A DNA stretch of 64,000 nucleotides, taken from the NCBI RefSeq assembly GCF_000949135.2, contig NZ_JTAN02000005.1, forward strand, positions 399,658 to 463,657, in the 5' to 3' direction. The notes beneath the pieces are model-generated. The model was not told the DNA's origin. It did not search any database and worked only from the letters and a program-made list of their open reading frames with translations. Below are positions 16,899 through 26,898 of the stretch, one piece after another. Position numbers and translations under genes: made by a program. Each line of letters opens with the position of its first letter. The stretch's first letter is position 1. This stretch comes from Burkholderia sp. USMB20 (lineage in GTDB: Bacteria > Pseudomonadota > Gammaproteobacteria > Burkholderiales > Burkholderiaceae).

Positions 16899-17233
16899 CA
16901 CGGGCCCTCGGGCAAACCGGACGAGCCTGGCAAAGCGGCGCGCACCGTCGCGGTGTCACGCAATGCGTTGCGCGCCGCCGGGACGTCGCGTTTCGGCACG
17001 ACGAGCAAATTGAGGCCGAAGCCGTCCAGTACCTTGAACAGCTTGTCGAGACTCACCGCGCGGCCGTTTTCGAGCCGCGACAGGACGTCCTTGGAGACGC
17101 CGAGCATGTCGGCCGCATCGTCGATCCGCATCTGGTTCTGCGCGCGCCGGTTGCGCACGAGCGCGCCCAGGGCGGCAAGGTCCGGTGCGAACGGGTCGGG
17201 TGCCGCGATGGGTTGCGGTAAGGTTCGGGCCAT
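16898..17233 (-). CDS. hipB: HipB-family antitoxin, HTH repressor
   Basis: This 111-aa protein starts MARTLPQPIAAPDPF and has a Cro/C1-type HTH (ALVRNRRAQNQMRIDDAADMLGVSKDVLSRLENG, about residues 25-58). A beta strand, LNLLVVPKRD, is typical of HipB dimerisation. It forms the first gene of hipBA, with the toxin start overlapping its stop. Upstream lie four TTCC-N9-GGAA-type sites (17236-17399), the first reaching to within 3 bp of the start codon, so strong autorepression is expected. The C-terminal tail of about 25 residues is rich in Ala, Pro and Gly and may be the flexible protease-sensitive part. Confidence 0.92.
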   Translation of the reverse strand: MARTLPQPIAAPDPFAPDLAALGALVRNRRAQNQMRIDDAADMLGVSKDVLSRLENGRAVSLDKLFKVLDGFGLNLLVVPKRDVPAARNALRDTATVRAALPGSSGLPEGP

Positions 17234-17235
17234 AA

Positions 17236-17399
17236 TTCCGAAATTTCAGGAACAAAGCGCCGTCACAGGCAGCTGACGGCATAGTTACGTAAATATCGGA
17301 ATTATAATGGTTCAACGGCCGAACGGCCAATTGTTCCGGTATTTCAGGAATAAAATCGAGAACGGCACGTGACCGTCGATTATTCGCATATTTCAGGAA
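17236..17399 (-). promoter_or_regulatory. hipBA operator array: four sites at 49-bp intervals
   Basis: Four 17-bp sites of the form TTCC-N9-GGAA lie at 17236-17252 (TTCCGAAATTTCAGGAA), 17285-17301 (TTAC...GGAA), 17334-17350 (TTCC...GGAA) and 17383-17399 (TTCG...GGAA). Start-to-start spacing is exactly 49 bp each time, and flanks are also alike (GGAATTATAA after sites 2 and 4), so the array may derive from 49-bp tandem duplications. On the minus strand TATAAT (within 17301-17306) preceded 18 bp upstream by TTGGCC is a candidate hipBA promoter embedded in the array. E. coli HipB binds four TATCC-N8-GGATA sites, so these are the likely HipB operators. Confidence 0.7.
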
Positions 17400-17411
17400 T
17401 TATAAATGGAA

Positions 17412-17435
17412 ACGGCGACGCCTCCGCGCCGCCGT
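17412..17435 (-). terminator. Terminator of the sdaA-sox-folB operon
   Basis: On the minus strand ACGGCG ... CGCCGT forms a 6-bp stem followed by TTTCCATTTAT. It lies about 40 bp after the folB stop (17474) and separates that operon from hipBA. Confidence 0.5.
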
Positions 17436-17473
17436 CTCGCACTGACCGGATCCCGCCGACCAGCCCTACCCGC

Positions 17474-17914
17474 TCAAAGCTGCCCCGCCGCCCCCGTCCA
17501 CCGCAGGTAATCCCCGCGCGTCCAGTCGAGCGACACGCCCACGCGCTTCGTCCCCGGCCGGATCTTCGGCTTGTACATCGACAGCGTCAGCGACTCCAGC
17601 GCGGGCCATTCGCGGAACGACAGCACCGCGAGATCGGCGACGAGCGTCTCCAGCAGCCGCGTATGCGGCTTGTGCGACAGGAACGACGCGACGCGCGCGC
17701 AGTAGCCGTCGTAGTCGATCCACTCGCCCTGCTCGCTCGGCTCGCAGCGATACCCGAGCCGCGCATCGATCACGATCGGCTGCGGCGCCTCGTGCTCGTG
17801 CGCGTGGATGCCGATCCGCGCGGGCACCTTCAGTTCGTCGACGAACACGCTCCAGCCGCGCCCGCGCAGGCGCGGCGCGTCGATCGCCACGAACGGTTCG
17901 TCGAACGGCTTCAT
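17474..17914 (-). CDS. folB: Dihydroneopterin aldolase-like protein (FolB) in the sox operon
   Basis: This 146-aa protein has the FolB pattern: a substrate Glu in IGIHAHEHE, IDYDGY in place of the usual LSYADI, Glu in LLETLVADLA and the catalytic Lys in MYKPKIRPGTKRVGV. FolB converts dihydroneopterin to hydroxymethyl-dihydropterin in folate synthesis. A copy at the end of the sarcosine oxidase operon makes sense because that enzyme transfers the methyl carbon to tetrahydrofolate. Its start overlaps soxG by 4 nt, so it is coupled to the operon. It is somewhat longer than E. coli FolB owing to N- and C-terminal extensions. A specialised pterin role is possible. Confidence 0.88.
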   Translation of the reverse strand: MKPFDEPFVAIDAPRLRGRGWSVFVDELKVPARIGIHAHEHEAPQPIVIDARLGYRCEPSEQGEWIDYDGYCARVASFLSHKPHTRLLETLVADLAVLSFREWPALESLTLSMYKPKIRPGTKRVGVSLDWTRGDYLRWTGAAGQL

Positions 17915-18540
17915 GATGCGAGCGGCGCCGCGGCGTCGAGCATGATGCGCACGAAATAGTCGGCGAAGCTGCGGCGCAGGACGATCTCGAACGTATCGTC
18001 GCCGGTCGGGATCAGCGTGATCGGCGACTTGAAGTAGTGCGACTGCGCGCACTGGCCCGGCTTGAGCACACGCGGATGCAGGTCGAGCGGGCAGCCGCGC
18101 GCGATCACGTCGCGCACGCGTTCGCCGCTGACCTCGACGACCGTGTAGCCGCTGCCGACGTCGACGGCCGCCGCATACGAACCCTGCACGGCCTCCGCGA
18201 GCTGCGCCTCGAGCACGCCCGCCTGCACGGGCCCGTTCGAGCGCACGAGCCACTCGTCGGGACCGAGCCACAGCACGTCGTACTCGGCGCCGCGCGCGAC
18301 CGTGTTCGGCACCGCCGGCGGCCGGCAGCCGACCACGCGCTCGAACGCGCTGACGAATGCCGGGTCGCTCAGCTCGCCGCGCACGTTCACGAGATCGAGG
18401 AACGGCCGCTCGCGCAGCGTGAACTTCTTCGATGCGCGCGCCTGGTGCAGCTTCAGCACATCGGCCGCGCCGACGAACGGCGATTCAAGCGTCACGCCCG
18501 CGCCCGCCACCGGCGTCTGGTTTCTCGTTTCATTCCACAT
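17911..18540 (-). CDS. soxG: Sarcosine oxidase gamma subunit
   Basis: This 209-aa protein matches the gamma subunit of heterotetrameric sarcosine oxidase: GVTLESPFVGAADVL near the N-terminus, then a GcvT-like fold with DVLWLGPDEWLV, VDVGSGYTVVEVSG and HYFKSPITLIP. It helps hold the FAD/FMN and tetrahydrofolate sites of SoxBDAG, which oxidises sarcosine to glycine. It overlaps soxA by 11 nt upstream and folB by 4 nt downstream. Confidence 0.93.
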   Translation of the reverse strand: MWNETRNQTPVAGAGVTLESPFVGAADVLKLHQARASKKFTLRERPFLDLVNVRGELSDPAFVSAFERVVGCRPPAVPNTVARGAEYDVLWLGPDEWLVRSNGPVQAGVLEAQLAEAVQGSYAAAVDVGSGYTVVEVSGERVRDVIARGCPLDLHPRVLKPGQCAQSHYFKSPITLIPTGDDTFEIVLRRSFADYFVRIMLDAAAPLAS

Positions 18541-21500
18541 GCTGGCGCACCCCTTCGGTATCGTAGAAAACCGGGCTCGAGATCTTCGCGGTGATGCGCT
18601 TGCCGTTGGCCAGCGGAATCACGACGCTCTCGCCCATCTTGTTCAGGCCGCCCTTCACCACCGCCAGCGCAATCGAGCGCTTCAGGATCGGGCTGTAATA
18701 ACTCGACGTCACGTGGCCGATCATCGGCGTCGGATCGACCGCCGACACCTGCGTGTCCTTCGCGATGATCTGCGCGCCTTCCGGCAGCACGAACTGTTCG
18801 TCCTCGGTCAGCAGGCCGACGAACTGCTTGCGGCCTTCCTTCGACGTATCGGAGCGCGACAGCGAACGCTTGCCGAGGAAGTCCTTCGACTTCGCGACGA
18901 GCCCGCCCATCCCGAGGTCGTACGGCGTGATCGAGCCGTCGGTGTCCTGGCCGACGATGATGTAGCCCTTCTCCGCGCGCAGCACGTGCATCGTTTCCGT
19001 GCCGTACGGCGTGATGTCGAACTCGGCACCGGCTGCCATCAGCGCTTCCCACACCGCGCGGCCCGCGTTGGCCGGCACGTTCACTTCATAGGCGAGCTCG
19101 CCCGAGAAGCTGATCCGCATCACGCGCGCCTTCGCGCCCGCGACGGTGCCGTTCCGGTAGCTCATGAACGGGAACGCGTCGTTGCCGAAGTCGATGTCCT
19201 GGCAGACCTTCTGCACGACCTTGCGGCTCTTCGGGCCGACCACCGCGAACGTCGCCCAGTGATCGGTGACGGACGCGAGCCGCACCTTCATGTCGGGCCA
19301 TTCGGTCTGCAGCCAGCGCTCGAGCCACGTGAGCACGCGCGCCGCGCCGCCGGTGGTCGTCGTCATCATGAAATGCTGGTCGGCGAGGCGCACCGTCACG
19401 CCGTCGTCGAACACCATCCCGTTTTCGTCGAGCATCAGCCCGTAGCGGCACTTGCCGATCTCGAGCTTGTTCCACGGGTTCGTGTACATCCAGTTCAGCA
19501 GCTTCACCGCGTCCGGGCCCTGGATGTCGATCTTGCCGAGCGTCGACGCGTCGAGGATGCCGACGCCGTTGCGCACCGCGAGGCATTCGCGCTTCACGGC
19601 CGCATGCAGGTCCTCGCCCTTCTTCGGGAAGTACCACGGCCGCTTCCAGTTGCCGACGTCCTCGAACATCGCACCGTGCTCGACGTGCCATTCGTGCACG
19701 GCCGTCTTGCGGATCGGGTCGAGGAAGTCGCCCGTCTCGCGGCCCGCGAACGTACCGAACGACACGGGCGTGTAGTTCGGGCGGAACGTCGTCGTGCCCG
19801 TTTCCGGAATCGTCTTGCCGAGCGCCTGCGCGAGGATCGCCATCCCGTTGATGTTGCCGAGCTTGCCCTGGTCGGTGCCGAAGCCCATCGCGGTGTAGCG
19901 CTTCACGTGCTCGACCGACTCGAAGCCTTCACGCGCGGCCAGCAGGATGTCGGCGGCCGCCACGTCGTTCTGGAAGTCGACGAACTGCTTCGGCCCGCGT
20001 GCGGCGGCCTCGCGGCTGCCGACGAGCCACAACGGCTGCAGCGCACCTTCGACGGTTTCCGCGACCTGCGGCGCGACGGGGCGCTGCGCGGCCGTGAAGC
20101 CCGCGGCCTTCGCCGCTTCGGCGCCCGCGTCGACCGCGAGCCGCAGCGCACGGGCGAGACCGAACTCGCCCGCGGCCGCACCGACGCTCGCTTCGGCCTG
20201 CACGGGCTTGCCCGGCAGGAAGCACGCCTTCTCGTCGCTCCAGCACGCCTTGCCGCCCGACTGCGCGAACAGGTGCAGCACCGGGCTGAAGCCGCCCGAC
20301 ATCGCGACGAGGTCGCACGGCAGCGACTGCAGCTTGCCGCCGGTCTGGCCGTTCGAGTAGGACGCGACGTCGACCGACGATACGCGCCACTTGCCCGAAG
20401 CGGCCGTCACGACCGCACCGCTCATCACCGTCACGCCCTGCCGCTTCGCGGCCGCGGGCAGCGCGCCGTTCGACGACGCACGCGAATCGACGACGGTCAC
20501 CTTCGCGCCGCATGCCTTCAGGTCGAGCGCGGTCTGGTACGCACGGTCGTTGTTCGTGAACACGACCACGTTGCGGCCCGGCAGCACGCCGTAGCGATGC
20601 ACGTAGGTGGACACCGCGCCGGCGAGCATCACGCCCGGCAGGTCGTTGTTGCCGAACACGATCGGACGCTCGTGCGCGCCGGTCGCGAGGATCACGCGCT
20701 TCGCGCGGACCTTCCACAGCAGCTCGCGCGTGCCCTTGCGCATCGACACCGGCTGGTGATCGGTCAGGCGCTGCGTGACCGTCACGAGGTTGTGGTCCTG
20801 GTAGCCGAACGCCGTGCTGCGCGACAGGATCGTCACGTCGGGCAGCTTGCGCAGCTCGGCCTCGATCTTCTCGACCCACTGCAGCGCGGGCTTCGCGTCG
20901 ATTTCCGCGCGGCACGACAGCAGGCTGCCGCCGAGTTCGCGCTGGTCGTCGACGAGGATCACGCGTGCGCCGGCGATCGCTGCCGCATGCGCGGCGGCGA
21001 GGCCCGACGGGCCACCGCCGACCACGAGCACGTCGCAGTGCGCGTAGCATTTGTCGTAGCGATCGGCGTCGAGCACTTCGGGCGCCTTGCCGAGGCCGGC
21101 GGCCTCACGGATCTTCTCTTCGTACTTCGGCCACATGTTGCGCGGCCACATGAAGGTCTTGTAGTAGAAGCCCGCCGGCATGAAGCGCGAGAACTTCTGG
21201 TTGATCGCGTACTTGTCGTTCTCGAGCGACGGCTCGGCGTTCACGCTCGTCGCGACGAGGCCCTGGTACAGCTCGATCTCGGTCGCGCGCGCGTTCGGCA
21301 CCGTGTACGGGCCGGTTTCGAGCTGCACGACGGCATTCGGTTCCGCGACGTCCGCCGTCACGATCCCGCGCGGACGGTGGTACTTGAAGCTGCGCGCGAC
21401 GAAGTGCACGCCGTTCGCGAGCAGCGCGGACGCGAGCGTGTCGCCCTGGAAGCCCTGGTACGTGCGGCCGTTGAACGTGAACGTCAGCGGAATCGCGCGA

Positions 21501-21541
21501 TTGATGCGGCCACCGGTGCCGAGGCGGTCTTTCTGGCTCAT
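18530..21541 (-). CDS. soxA: Sarcosine oxidase alpha subunit
   Basis: This 1003-aa protein begins MSQKDRLGTGGRINRAIP. Domains in order: an N-terminal 2Fe-2S-like fold (FNGRTYQGFQGDTLASALL), an FAD/NAD-binding region (VLVVGGGPSGLAAAHAAAIAGA, then VILATGAHERPIVFGNNDLPG), and a C-terminal GcvT-type folate domain (about 620-1003, with GVGILDASTLGKIDIQGPDA and SFSGELAYEVNVP). Length and order are those of the family. It binds NAD and tetrahydrofolate and releases 5,10-methylene-THF. The ATG at 21541 overlaps the soxD stop, and an upstream in-frame extension was rejected. Confidence 0.95.
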   Translation of the reverse strand: MSQKDRLGTGGRINRAIPLTFTFNGRTYQGFQGDTLASALLANGVHFVARSFKYHRPRGIVTADVAEPNAVVQLETGPYTVPNARATEIELYQGLVATSVNAEPSLENDKYAINQKFSRFMPAGFYYKTFMWPRNMWPKYEEKIREAAGLGKAPEVLDADRYDKCYAHCDVLVVGGGPSGLAAAHAAAIAGARVILVDDQRELGGSLLSCRAEIDAKPALQWVEKIEAELRKLPDVTILSRSTAFGYQDHNLVTVTQRLTDHQPVSMRKGTRELLWKVRAKRVILATGAHERPIVFGNNDLPGVMLAGAVSTYVHRYGVLPGRNVVVFTNNDRAYQTALDLKACGAKVTVVDSRASSNGALPAAAKRQGVTVMSGAVVTAASGKWRVSSVDVASYSNGQTGGKLQSLPCDLVAMSGGFSPVLHLFAQSGGKACWSDEKACFLPGKPVQAEASVGAAAGEFGLARALRLAVDAGAEAAKAAGFTAAQRPVAPQVAETVEGALQPLWLVGSREAAARGPKQFVDFQNDVAAADILLAAREGFESVEHVKRYTAMGFGTDQGKLGNINGMAILAQALGKTIPETGTTTFRPNYTPVSFGTFAGRETGDFLDPIRKTAVHEWHVEHGAMFEDVGNWKRPWYFPKKGEDLHAAVKRECLAVRNGVGILDASTLGKIDIQGPDAVKLLNWMYTNPWNKLEIGKCRYGLMLDENGMVFDDGVTVRLADQHFMMTTTTGGAARVLTWLERWLQTEWPDMKVRLASVTDHWATFAVVGPKSRKVVQKVCQDIDFGNDAFPFMSYRNGTVAGAKARVMRISFSGELAYEVNVPANAGRAVWEALMAAGAEFDITPYGTETMHVLRAEKGYIIVGQDTDGSITPYDLGMGGLVAKSKDFLGKRSLSRSDTSKEGRKQFVGLLTEDEQFVLPEGAQIIAKDTQVSAVDPTPMIGHVTSSYYSPILKRSIALAVVKGGLNKMGESVVIPLANGKRITAKISSPVFYDTEGVRQHVE

Positions 21542-21837
21542 TTGCTCGTGCCCTCTTCGTGTGCGTTGCCGGTGGCAGCCCCACCGAACTTTTCGTAGCC
21601 CTTGATATCGTAGGTCACCGTGTCGCGCGTCACCTTGAACCAGCGGCGGCAGCCCTGCGTGTGCAGCCATTGCTCCTTGTGCAGGCCGCGCTTGTTCTCG
21701 CGCATGAACACGTATTCGCCCCATTCGCGGTCGGTCATGGTCTCGTTCGCGACCGGGCGCACGATGTCGGCTTCACCGCCGCACGTGAACTCGGATTCGG
21801 CGCGCGGCCCGCACCACGGACATTCGATCAGCAACAT
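21538..21837 (-). CDS. soxD: Sarcosine oxidase delta subunit
   Basis: This 99-aa protein has the delta-subunit zinc site: ECPWCGPR near the N-terminus, then FTCGGE, and the conserved EWGEYVFMRENKRG ... EQWLHTQGCRRWFKV. It is a small structural subunit of SoxBDAG. It overlaps soxA by 4 nt and starts 26 bp after soxB. The AGAAAGAAAC before ATG 21837 is a modest ribosome-binding site. Confidence 0.95.
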   Translation of the reverse strand: MLLIECPWCGPRAESEFTCGGEADIVRPVANETMTDREWGEYVFMRENKRGLHKEQWLHTQGCRRWFKVTRDTVTYDIKGYEKFGGAATGNAHEEGTSK

Positions 21838-21863
21838 GTTTCTTTCTCCAATGGTCGTCGGGT

Positions 21864-23108
21864 TTAGTGCGCAACGGCGGCAGCGCCGTGTTCGTCGATC
21901 AGGTGGCCCGTGTAGAAGCGGTCGAGCGCGAACGGGGCGTTCAGCGGATGCGGTTCGTCGCGGGCGATCGTGTGCGCGAACACCCAGCCCGAGCCCGGCG
22001 TCGCCTTGAAGCCGCCGGTACCCCAGCCGCAGTTGAAATAGAGGCCCTTCACGTCGGTCTTGGTGATGATCGGGCAGGCGTCCGGCGACACGTCGACGAT
22101 GCCGCCCCACTGGCGGTTCATCCGCACGCGCGAGAACACCGGGAACATCTCGATGATCGCCTGCAGCGTGCTTTCGATGATGTGGAAGCTGCCGCGCTGG
22201 CCGAAGCCCGTGTACTGGTCGATACCGGCGCCGATCACGAGGTCGCCCTTGTCGGACTGGCTGATGTACGCGTGCACCGCGTTCGACATGATCACCGAGT
22301 TCACCACCGGCTTGATCGGCTCGGACACGAGTGCCTGCAGCGGGTGGCTTTCGATCGGCAGGCGCACGCCGGCCATGTCGGCGAGCGTCGTCGTGTTGCC
22401 GGCCGCGACCACCGCGACCTTCTTCGCCTTGATGAAGCCCTTCACCGTGTCGACGCCGACCACCGCGCCGCCTTCGCGGCGAATCCCCGTCACCTGGCAG
22501 TTCTGGATGATGTCGACACCGGCGCGGTCGGCGCCGCGCGCGAAGCCCCAGGCCACCGCGTCGTGACGCGCGACGCCCGCACGGCGCTGGATCGATGCGC
22601 CGAGCACCGGGTAGCGGCTGTTCAGGTTGATGGTCGGCTCGATTTCCTTGATCTGCGCGGGCGTCAGGAATTCGGCGTCGACGCCGTTCAGGCGGTTCGC
22701 GTTCACGCGACGCTCGGTGTCACGCACGTCCTGCAGCGTGTGCGCGAGGTTCATCACGCCGCGCTGGCTGAACATCACGTTGTAGTTGAGGTCCTGCGAC
22801 AGCCCTTCCCACAGCTTCATCGCCTTCTCGTACAGCGCGGCCGATTCGTCCCACAGGTAGTTCGAGCGCACGATCGTCGTGTTGCGCGCGGTGTTGCCGC
22901 CGCCGATCCAGCCCTTCTCGAGGATCGCGACGTTCGTGATGCCGTGCTCCTTCGCGAGGTAGTACGCGGTCGCGAGGCCGTGGCCGCCGCCGCCGACGAT
23001 CACGACGTCGTATTCCTTCTTCGGTTCCGGGCTCTTCCACTGCTTTTCCCAGTTCTCGTGATACGAGAGGCCGTTGCGGAACAGGCTGAATATCGAGTAG
23101 CGGCTCAT
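21864..23108 (-). CDS. soxB: Sarcosine oxidase beta subunit
   Basis: This 414-aa flavoprotein begins [20 protein letters not shown]. It has the DAO-type FAD motif [22 protein letters not shown] (GxGxxG-like) and the covalent-FMN region [14 protein letters not shown] with nearby His. The C-terminus has [16 protein letters not shown] and [15 protein letters not shown]. It is the catalytic subunit that oxidises sarcosine. The gene lies 15 bp downstream of sdaA and begins the soxBDAG run. Confidence 0.96.
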   Translation of the reverse strand: MSRYSIFSLFRNGLSYHENWEKQWKSPEPKKEYDVVIVGGGGHGLATAYYLAKEHGITNVAILEKGWIGGGNTARNTTIVRSNYLWDESAALYEKAMKLWEGLSQDLNYNVMFSQRGVMNLAHTLQDVRDTERRVNANRLNGVDAEFLTPAQIKEIEPTINLNSRYPVLGASIQRRAGVARHDAVAWGFARGADRAGVDIIQNCQVTGIRREGGAVVGVDTVKGFIKAKKVAVVAAGNTTTLADMAGVRLPIESHPLQALVSEPIKPVVNSVIMSNAVHAYISQSDKGDLVIGAGIDQYTGFGQRGSFHIIESTLQAIIEMFPVFSRVRMNRQWGGIVDVSPDACPIITKTDVKGLYFNCGWGTGGFKATPGSGWVFAHTIARDEPHPLNAPFALDRFYTGHLIDEHGAAAVAH

Positions 23109-23123
23109 GTTAGTGATCCTTCG

Positions 23124-24509
<1,386 letters not shown>

Positions 24510-24750
24510 CTGGCTTCCTCTGGGTGGGCGTACGTGAAATGTCGTTGGCATCAGTACATCAAAGCGTAAAATTGGCAGATAGAACAAAAACGGCATCGGC
24601 GTGGGATACCGCCGCCAAGCCCCGCGCAGGACGGCCGGAAAGTGCGTTTTGACGATGATCGGCGACGCAAAACCACAAGTCGGCCGGCGCGCCCGCAAGC
24701 AGAGTGCAACAAGTGAGACCCGCCTTCCCGGCGTGACGAGATTGACCGCG

Positions 24751-25824
24751 ATGACACCCGACGTACCCGCTTTCCCCCTCGCCGAACCTGCGCCGCGGCG
24801 CATCCGCTTCGGCATCGTGCTGCTGCCGAACTTCACGCTCACGGCCTTCTCGGGTTTCGTCGACATGCTGCGGCTGTCGGCCGACGACGGCGACTACAGC
24901 AAGCCGGTGCGCTGCGCGTGGAGCGTGATCGGCGAAACGCTGGCGCCGGTGCGCGCGAGCTGCGGGATCCAGATCACGCCGTGGGAAACCTTCGAGAGCG
25001 CCGAGCCGTTCGACTACGTGGTCGTGGTCGGCGGGCTGCTGCATTCGGGGCCGCAAGCCGGCCCCGAAACGCTCGAGTTCGTGCGCCGCGCGGCGGCGGA
25101 CGGCGCGACGGTCGTCGGCATCTGCACGGGCGTGTTCACGCTGATGCGCGCGAACGTGCTCGACGGCTACCGCACCTGCGTGAGCTGGTTCCACTATTGG
25201 GATTTCATCGAGCGCTTCCCGAACGCCGATCCGGACCTGCTGATTGCCGACCGCCTGTTCGTGATCGACCGGCGCCGGATCACCTGCTCGGGCGGCCGCG
25301 CGTCGATCGACGTCGCCGCCGCGATCCTGCTGCGCCATTTCGACCATGCGACCGTGCAGAAGGCGCTGCGCATCCTGCTGGTCGGCGAGATGCAGAAAGG
25401 CAATGCGCCGCAGCCGCATCCGCCGGGTCTCGAGCCGGCCACGCATCCGAAGGTCAAGCGCGCGATTCTCCTGATGGAACAGCATGTCGGGCGTGCGCTG
25501 CCGCTCGAGGAACTCGCGTGCAAGCTGGACATGTCGACCCGCCAGCTCGAGCGGCTGTTCAAGGCCGAGACGGGCAAGAGCCCGCAGGCATTCGCGAAGC
25601 AGGTGCGGCTGCGCACGGCCGCGTGGCTGCTGACCAGTTCCGACCGCACCGTCGCCGATATCGCGTCGAGCTGCGGGTTCGCCGACGCGTCGCACCTCGG
25701 CCGCGAGTTCCGCAAGCAGTTCGGCGTGCCGCCGGCGACGTATCGCGAGCGCGGCGGGGAAGTCGCGGAAGGCGGTATGTCGGCGGCGACCGATCCGGAC
25801 CCCGTCGAAGACATCGCCGAGTGA
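24751..25824 (+). CDS. GlxA-family AraC-type regulator of the sarcosine operon
   Basis: This 357-aa regulator starts [15 protein letters not shown]. It has a DJ-1/PfpI-like domain (about 20-190, with [10 protein letters not shown] and the elbow [11 protein letters not shown]) and a C-terminal AraC HTH pair (about 235-330: [27 protein letters not shown], then [21 protein letters not shown]). It is divergent from sdaA-soxBDAG-folB across 241 bp and is the likely activator of that operon. By role it resembles SouR or GbdR of Pseudomonas, but the GbdR-like gene here is the one at 44234 beside the choline transporter, so this may be the sarcosine-sensing member. The upstream region contains two TTGGCA direct repeats (24545, 24572). 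Confidence 0.88.
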   Translation: MTPDVPAFPLAEPAPRRIRFGIVLLPNFTLTAFSGFVDMLRLSADDGDYSKPVRCAWSVIGETLAPVRASCGIQITPWETFESAEPFDYVVVVGGLLHSGPQAGPETLEFVRRAAADGATVVGICTGVFTLMRANVLDGYRTCVSWFHYWDFIERFPNADPDLLIADRLFVIDRRRITCSGGRASIDVAAAILLRHFDHATVQKALRILLVGEMQKGNAPQPHPPGLEPATHPKVKRAILLMEQHVGRALPLEELACKLDMSTRQLERLFKAETGKSPQAFAKQVRLRTAAWLLTSSDRTVADIASSCGFADASHLGREFRKQFGVPPATYRERGGEVAEGGMSAATDPDPVEDIAE

Positions 25825-25876
25825 TTGACGGTCGCGCGCGCCGCCGGCGCGCGCTTCGTTCTTCGGCTTCGCGTCC

Positions 25877-25932
25877 GCCCTCCGCCCTCCGCCCTCCGCC
25901 TTTCGCCTTTCGCCTTTCGCCTTTCGCCCTCC
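25877..25932 (+). repeat. Heptanucleotide tandem repeat, 8 units
   Basis: Eight 7-bp units of GCCYTYC run without interruption: three GCCCTCC, four GCCTTTC, one GCCCTCC. The array is intergenic, 53 bp after the GlxA-type regulator, and is all-pyrimidine except one G per unit, so it is prone to slippage. Confidence 0.9.
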
Positions 25933-25999
25933 CTTCCCCCTTCGCTCGCCCTCCAACAGCGCATCGAACTCGGCACAATCGCCATATTTCGCTGTCGAT

Positions 26000-26013
26000 T
26001 GGAACCGGTTCCA
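26000..26013. promoter_or_regulatory. Palindrome TGGAACCGGTTCCA
   Basis: A perfect 14-bp palindrome lies 105 bp upstream of the FadR-type regulator. It looks like a LacI/GalR- or TetR-type operator; the binding protein is not known. Confidence 0.4.
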
Positions 26014-26078
26014 GTCAATTTGACCGACGTTGCCACGCGTTGATCGAGGGTTATTCCGGATGCTGACGCACCTTCAAA

Positions 26079-26107
26079 TTTGTATGATGACCACATCACC
26101 TTACAAA
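26079..26107. promoter_or_regulatory. Probable autoregulatory operator of the FadR-type regulator
   Basis: TTTGTA (26079-26084) and TACAAA (26102-26107) flank TGATG-ACCA-CATCA, a perfect inner inverted repeat. TATGAT (26083-26088) inside the site is a good -10. The site ends 10 bp before the regulator ATG, so binding would block its own transcription, as in many GntR/FadR proteins. Confidence 0.55.
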
Positions 26108-26117
26108 CCAGAGCGCC

Positions 26118-26822
26118 ATGTTCGAGAAAATTCCCGCCCGTGCGATGAGCGACCACGTCGCGCAGCAACTGCTGAAGCAGATCGAAGCCGGCAGTTTCTC
26201 GGCCACCGGCAAGCTGCCGACGGAAGCCGTGCTCGCGCAGGAATTCGGCGTGAGCCGCACCGTGATCCGCGAGGCGATCTCGCGCCTGAAGAACGAAGGC
26301 GTGGTCGAGCCGCGCCAGGGCAGCGGCGTGTACGTGAACCAGCACGGCGCGATCCGCCCGCTGCGGATCGACTACGCGGAAGCCGTCGAGGCGAGCTCGC
26401 TGCCGCACCTGCTCGCGGTGCGCCGCGCGATCGAGGCTGAAGTCGCAGCCGAAGCCGCGCTGCATCACACCGCCGACGACATGGCCGACATCGACGACGC
26501 GCTGCGCAAGATCGACGACGCGGTGGCCGAAGGGCGCGACGGTGTCGCGGAAGACGTCGCGTTCCACCGCACGATCGCGGCCGTCACCGGCAACCCGTAT
26601 TTCCTGAAGACGCTGCAGTTCCTGAACCAGTACCTCGAGGCCGGCGTGAAGGTCACGCGGCGCAACGAAGCGACGCGCGAGGATTTCTCGCGGCAGGTGC
26701 GCGACGAACACGCGGCGATCGCCGACGCGATCCGCGCACGCGACCCGATGGCAGCGCGCAACGCGGCGCGCACGCACATGTACAACGCCGCGCGCCGCCT
26801 CGCGGAAGCCGGCATCTGTTGA
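26118..26822 (+). CDS. FadR/GntR-family regulator of the threonate/erythronate cluster
   Basis: This 234-aa protein has an N-terminal GntR winged HTH (GKLPTEAVLAQEFGVSRTVIREAISRLKNEGVVEPRQGSGVYV) and a C-terminal FCD helical ligand domain (about 80-230) with the acidic/His metal-binding pattern FHRTIAAVTGNPY and ARTHMYNAARRL. It heads the operon ltnD-otnK-otnC-MFS-otnI-denD. FCD proteins commonly repress sugar-acid genes until the acid binds. A palindromic site overlaps its promoter. The effector is probably threonate, erythronate or a pathway intermediate, inferred only from context. Confidence 0.92.
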   Translation: MFEKIPARAMSDHVAQQLLKQIEAGSFSATGKLPTEAVLAQEFGVSRTVIREAISRLKNEGVVEPRQGSGVYVNQHGAIRPLRIDYAEAVEASSLPHLLAVRRAIEAEVAAEAALHHTADDMADIDDALRKIDDAVAEGRDGVAEDVAFHRTIAAVTGNPYFLKTLQFLNQYLEAGVKVTRRNEATREDFSRQVRDEHAAIADAIRARDPMAARNAARTHMYNAARRLAEAGIC

Positions 26823-26898
26823 TGAACGAATGCGGCGGCCCGGGCCGAACCGGTGCCGTCGTTGTCCCGAACCTTTTCCGAATCGATCAAGGTTGACC

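Noticed and set aside
17236-17431. CRISPR-like interpretation of the 49-bp repeats
   Set aside because: Only 17 bp are conserved, there are four units, no cas genes, and spacers are not unique foreign-like sequence.
18302-21598. 1098-aa open frame antisense to soxG/soxA
   Set aside because: Arg/His-rich composition typical of antisense of GC-rich genes; soxA and soxG motifs fill the other strand.
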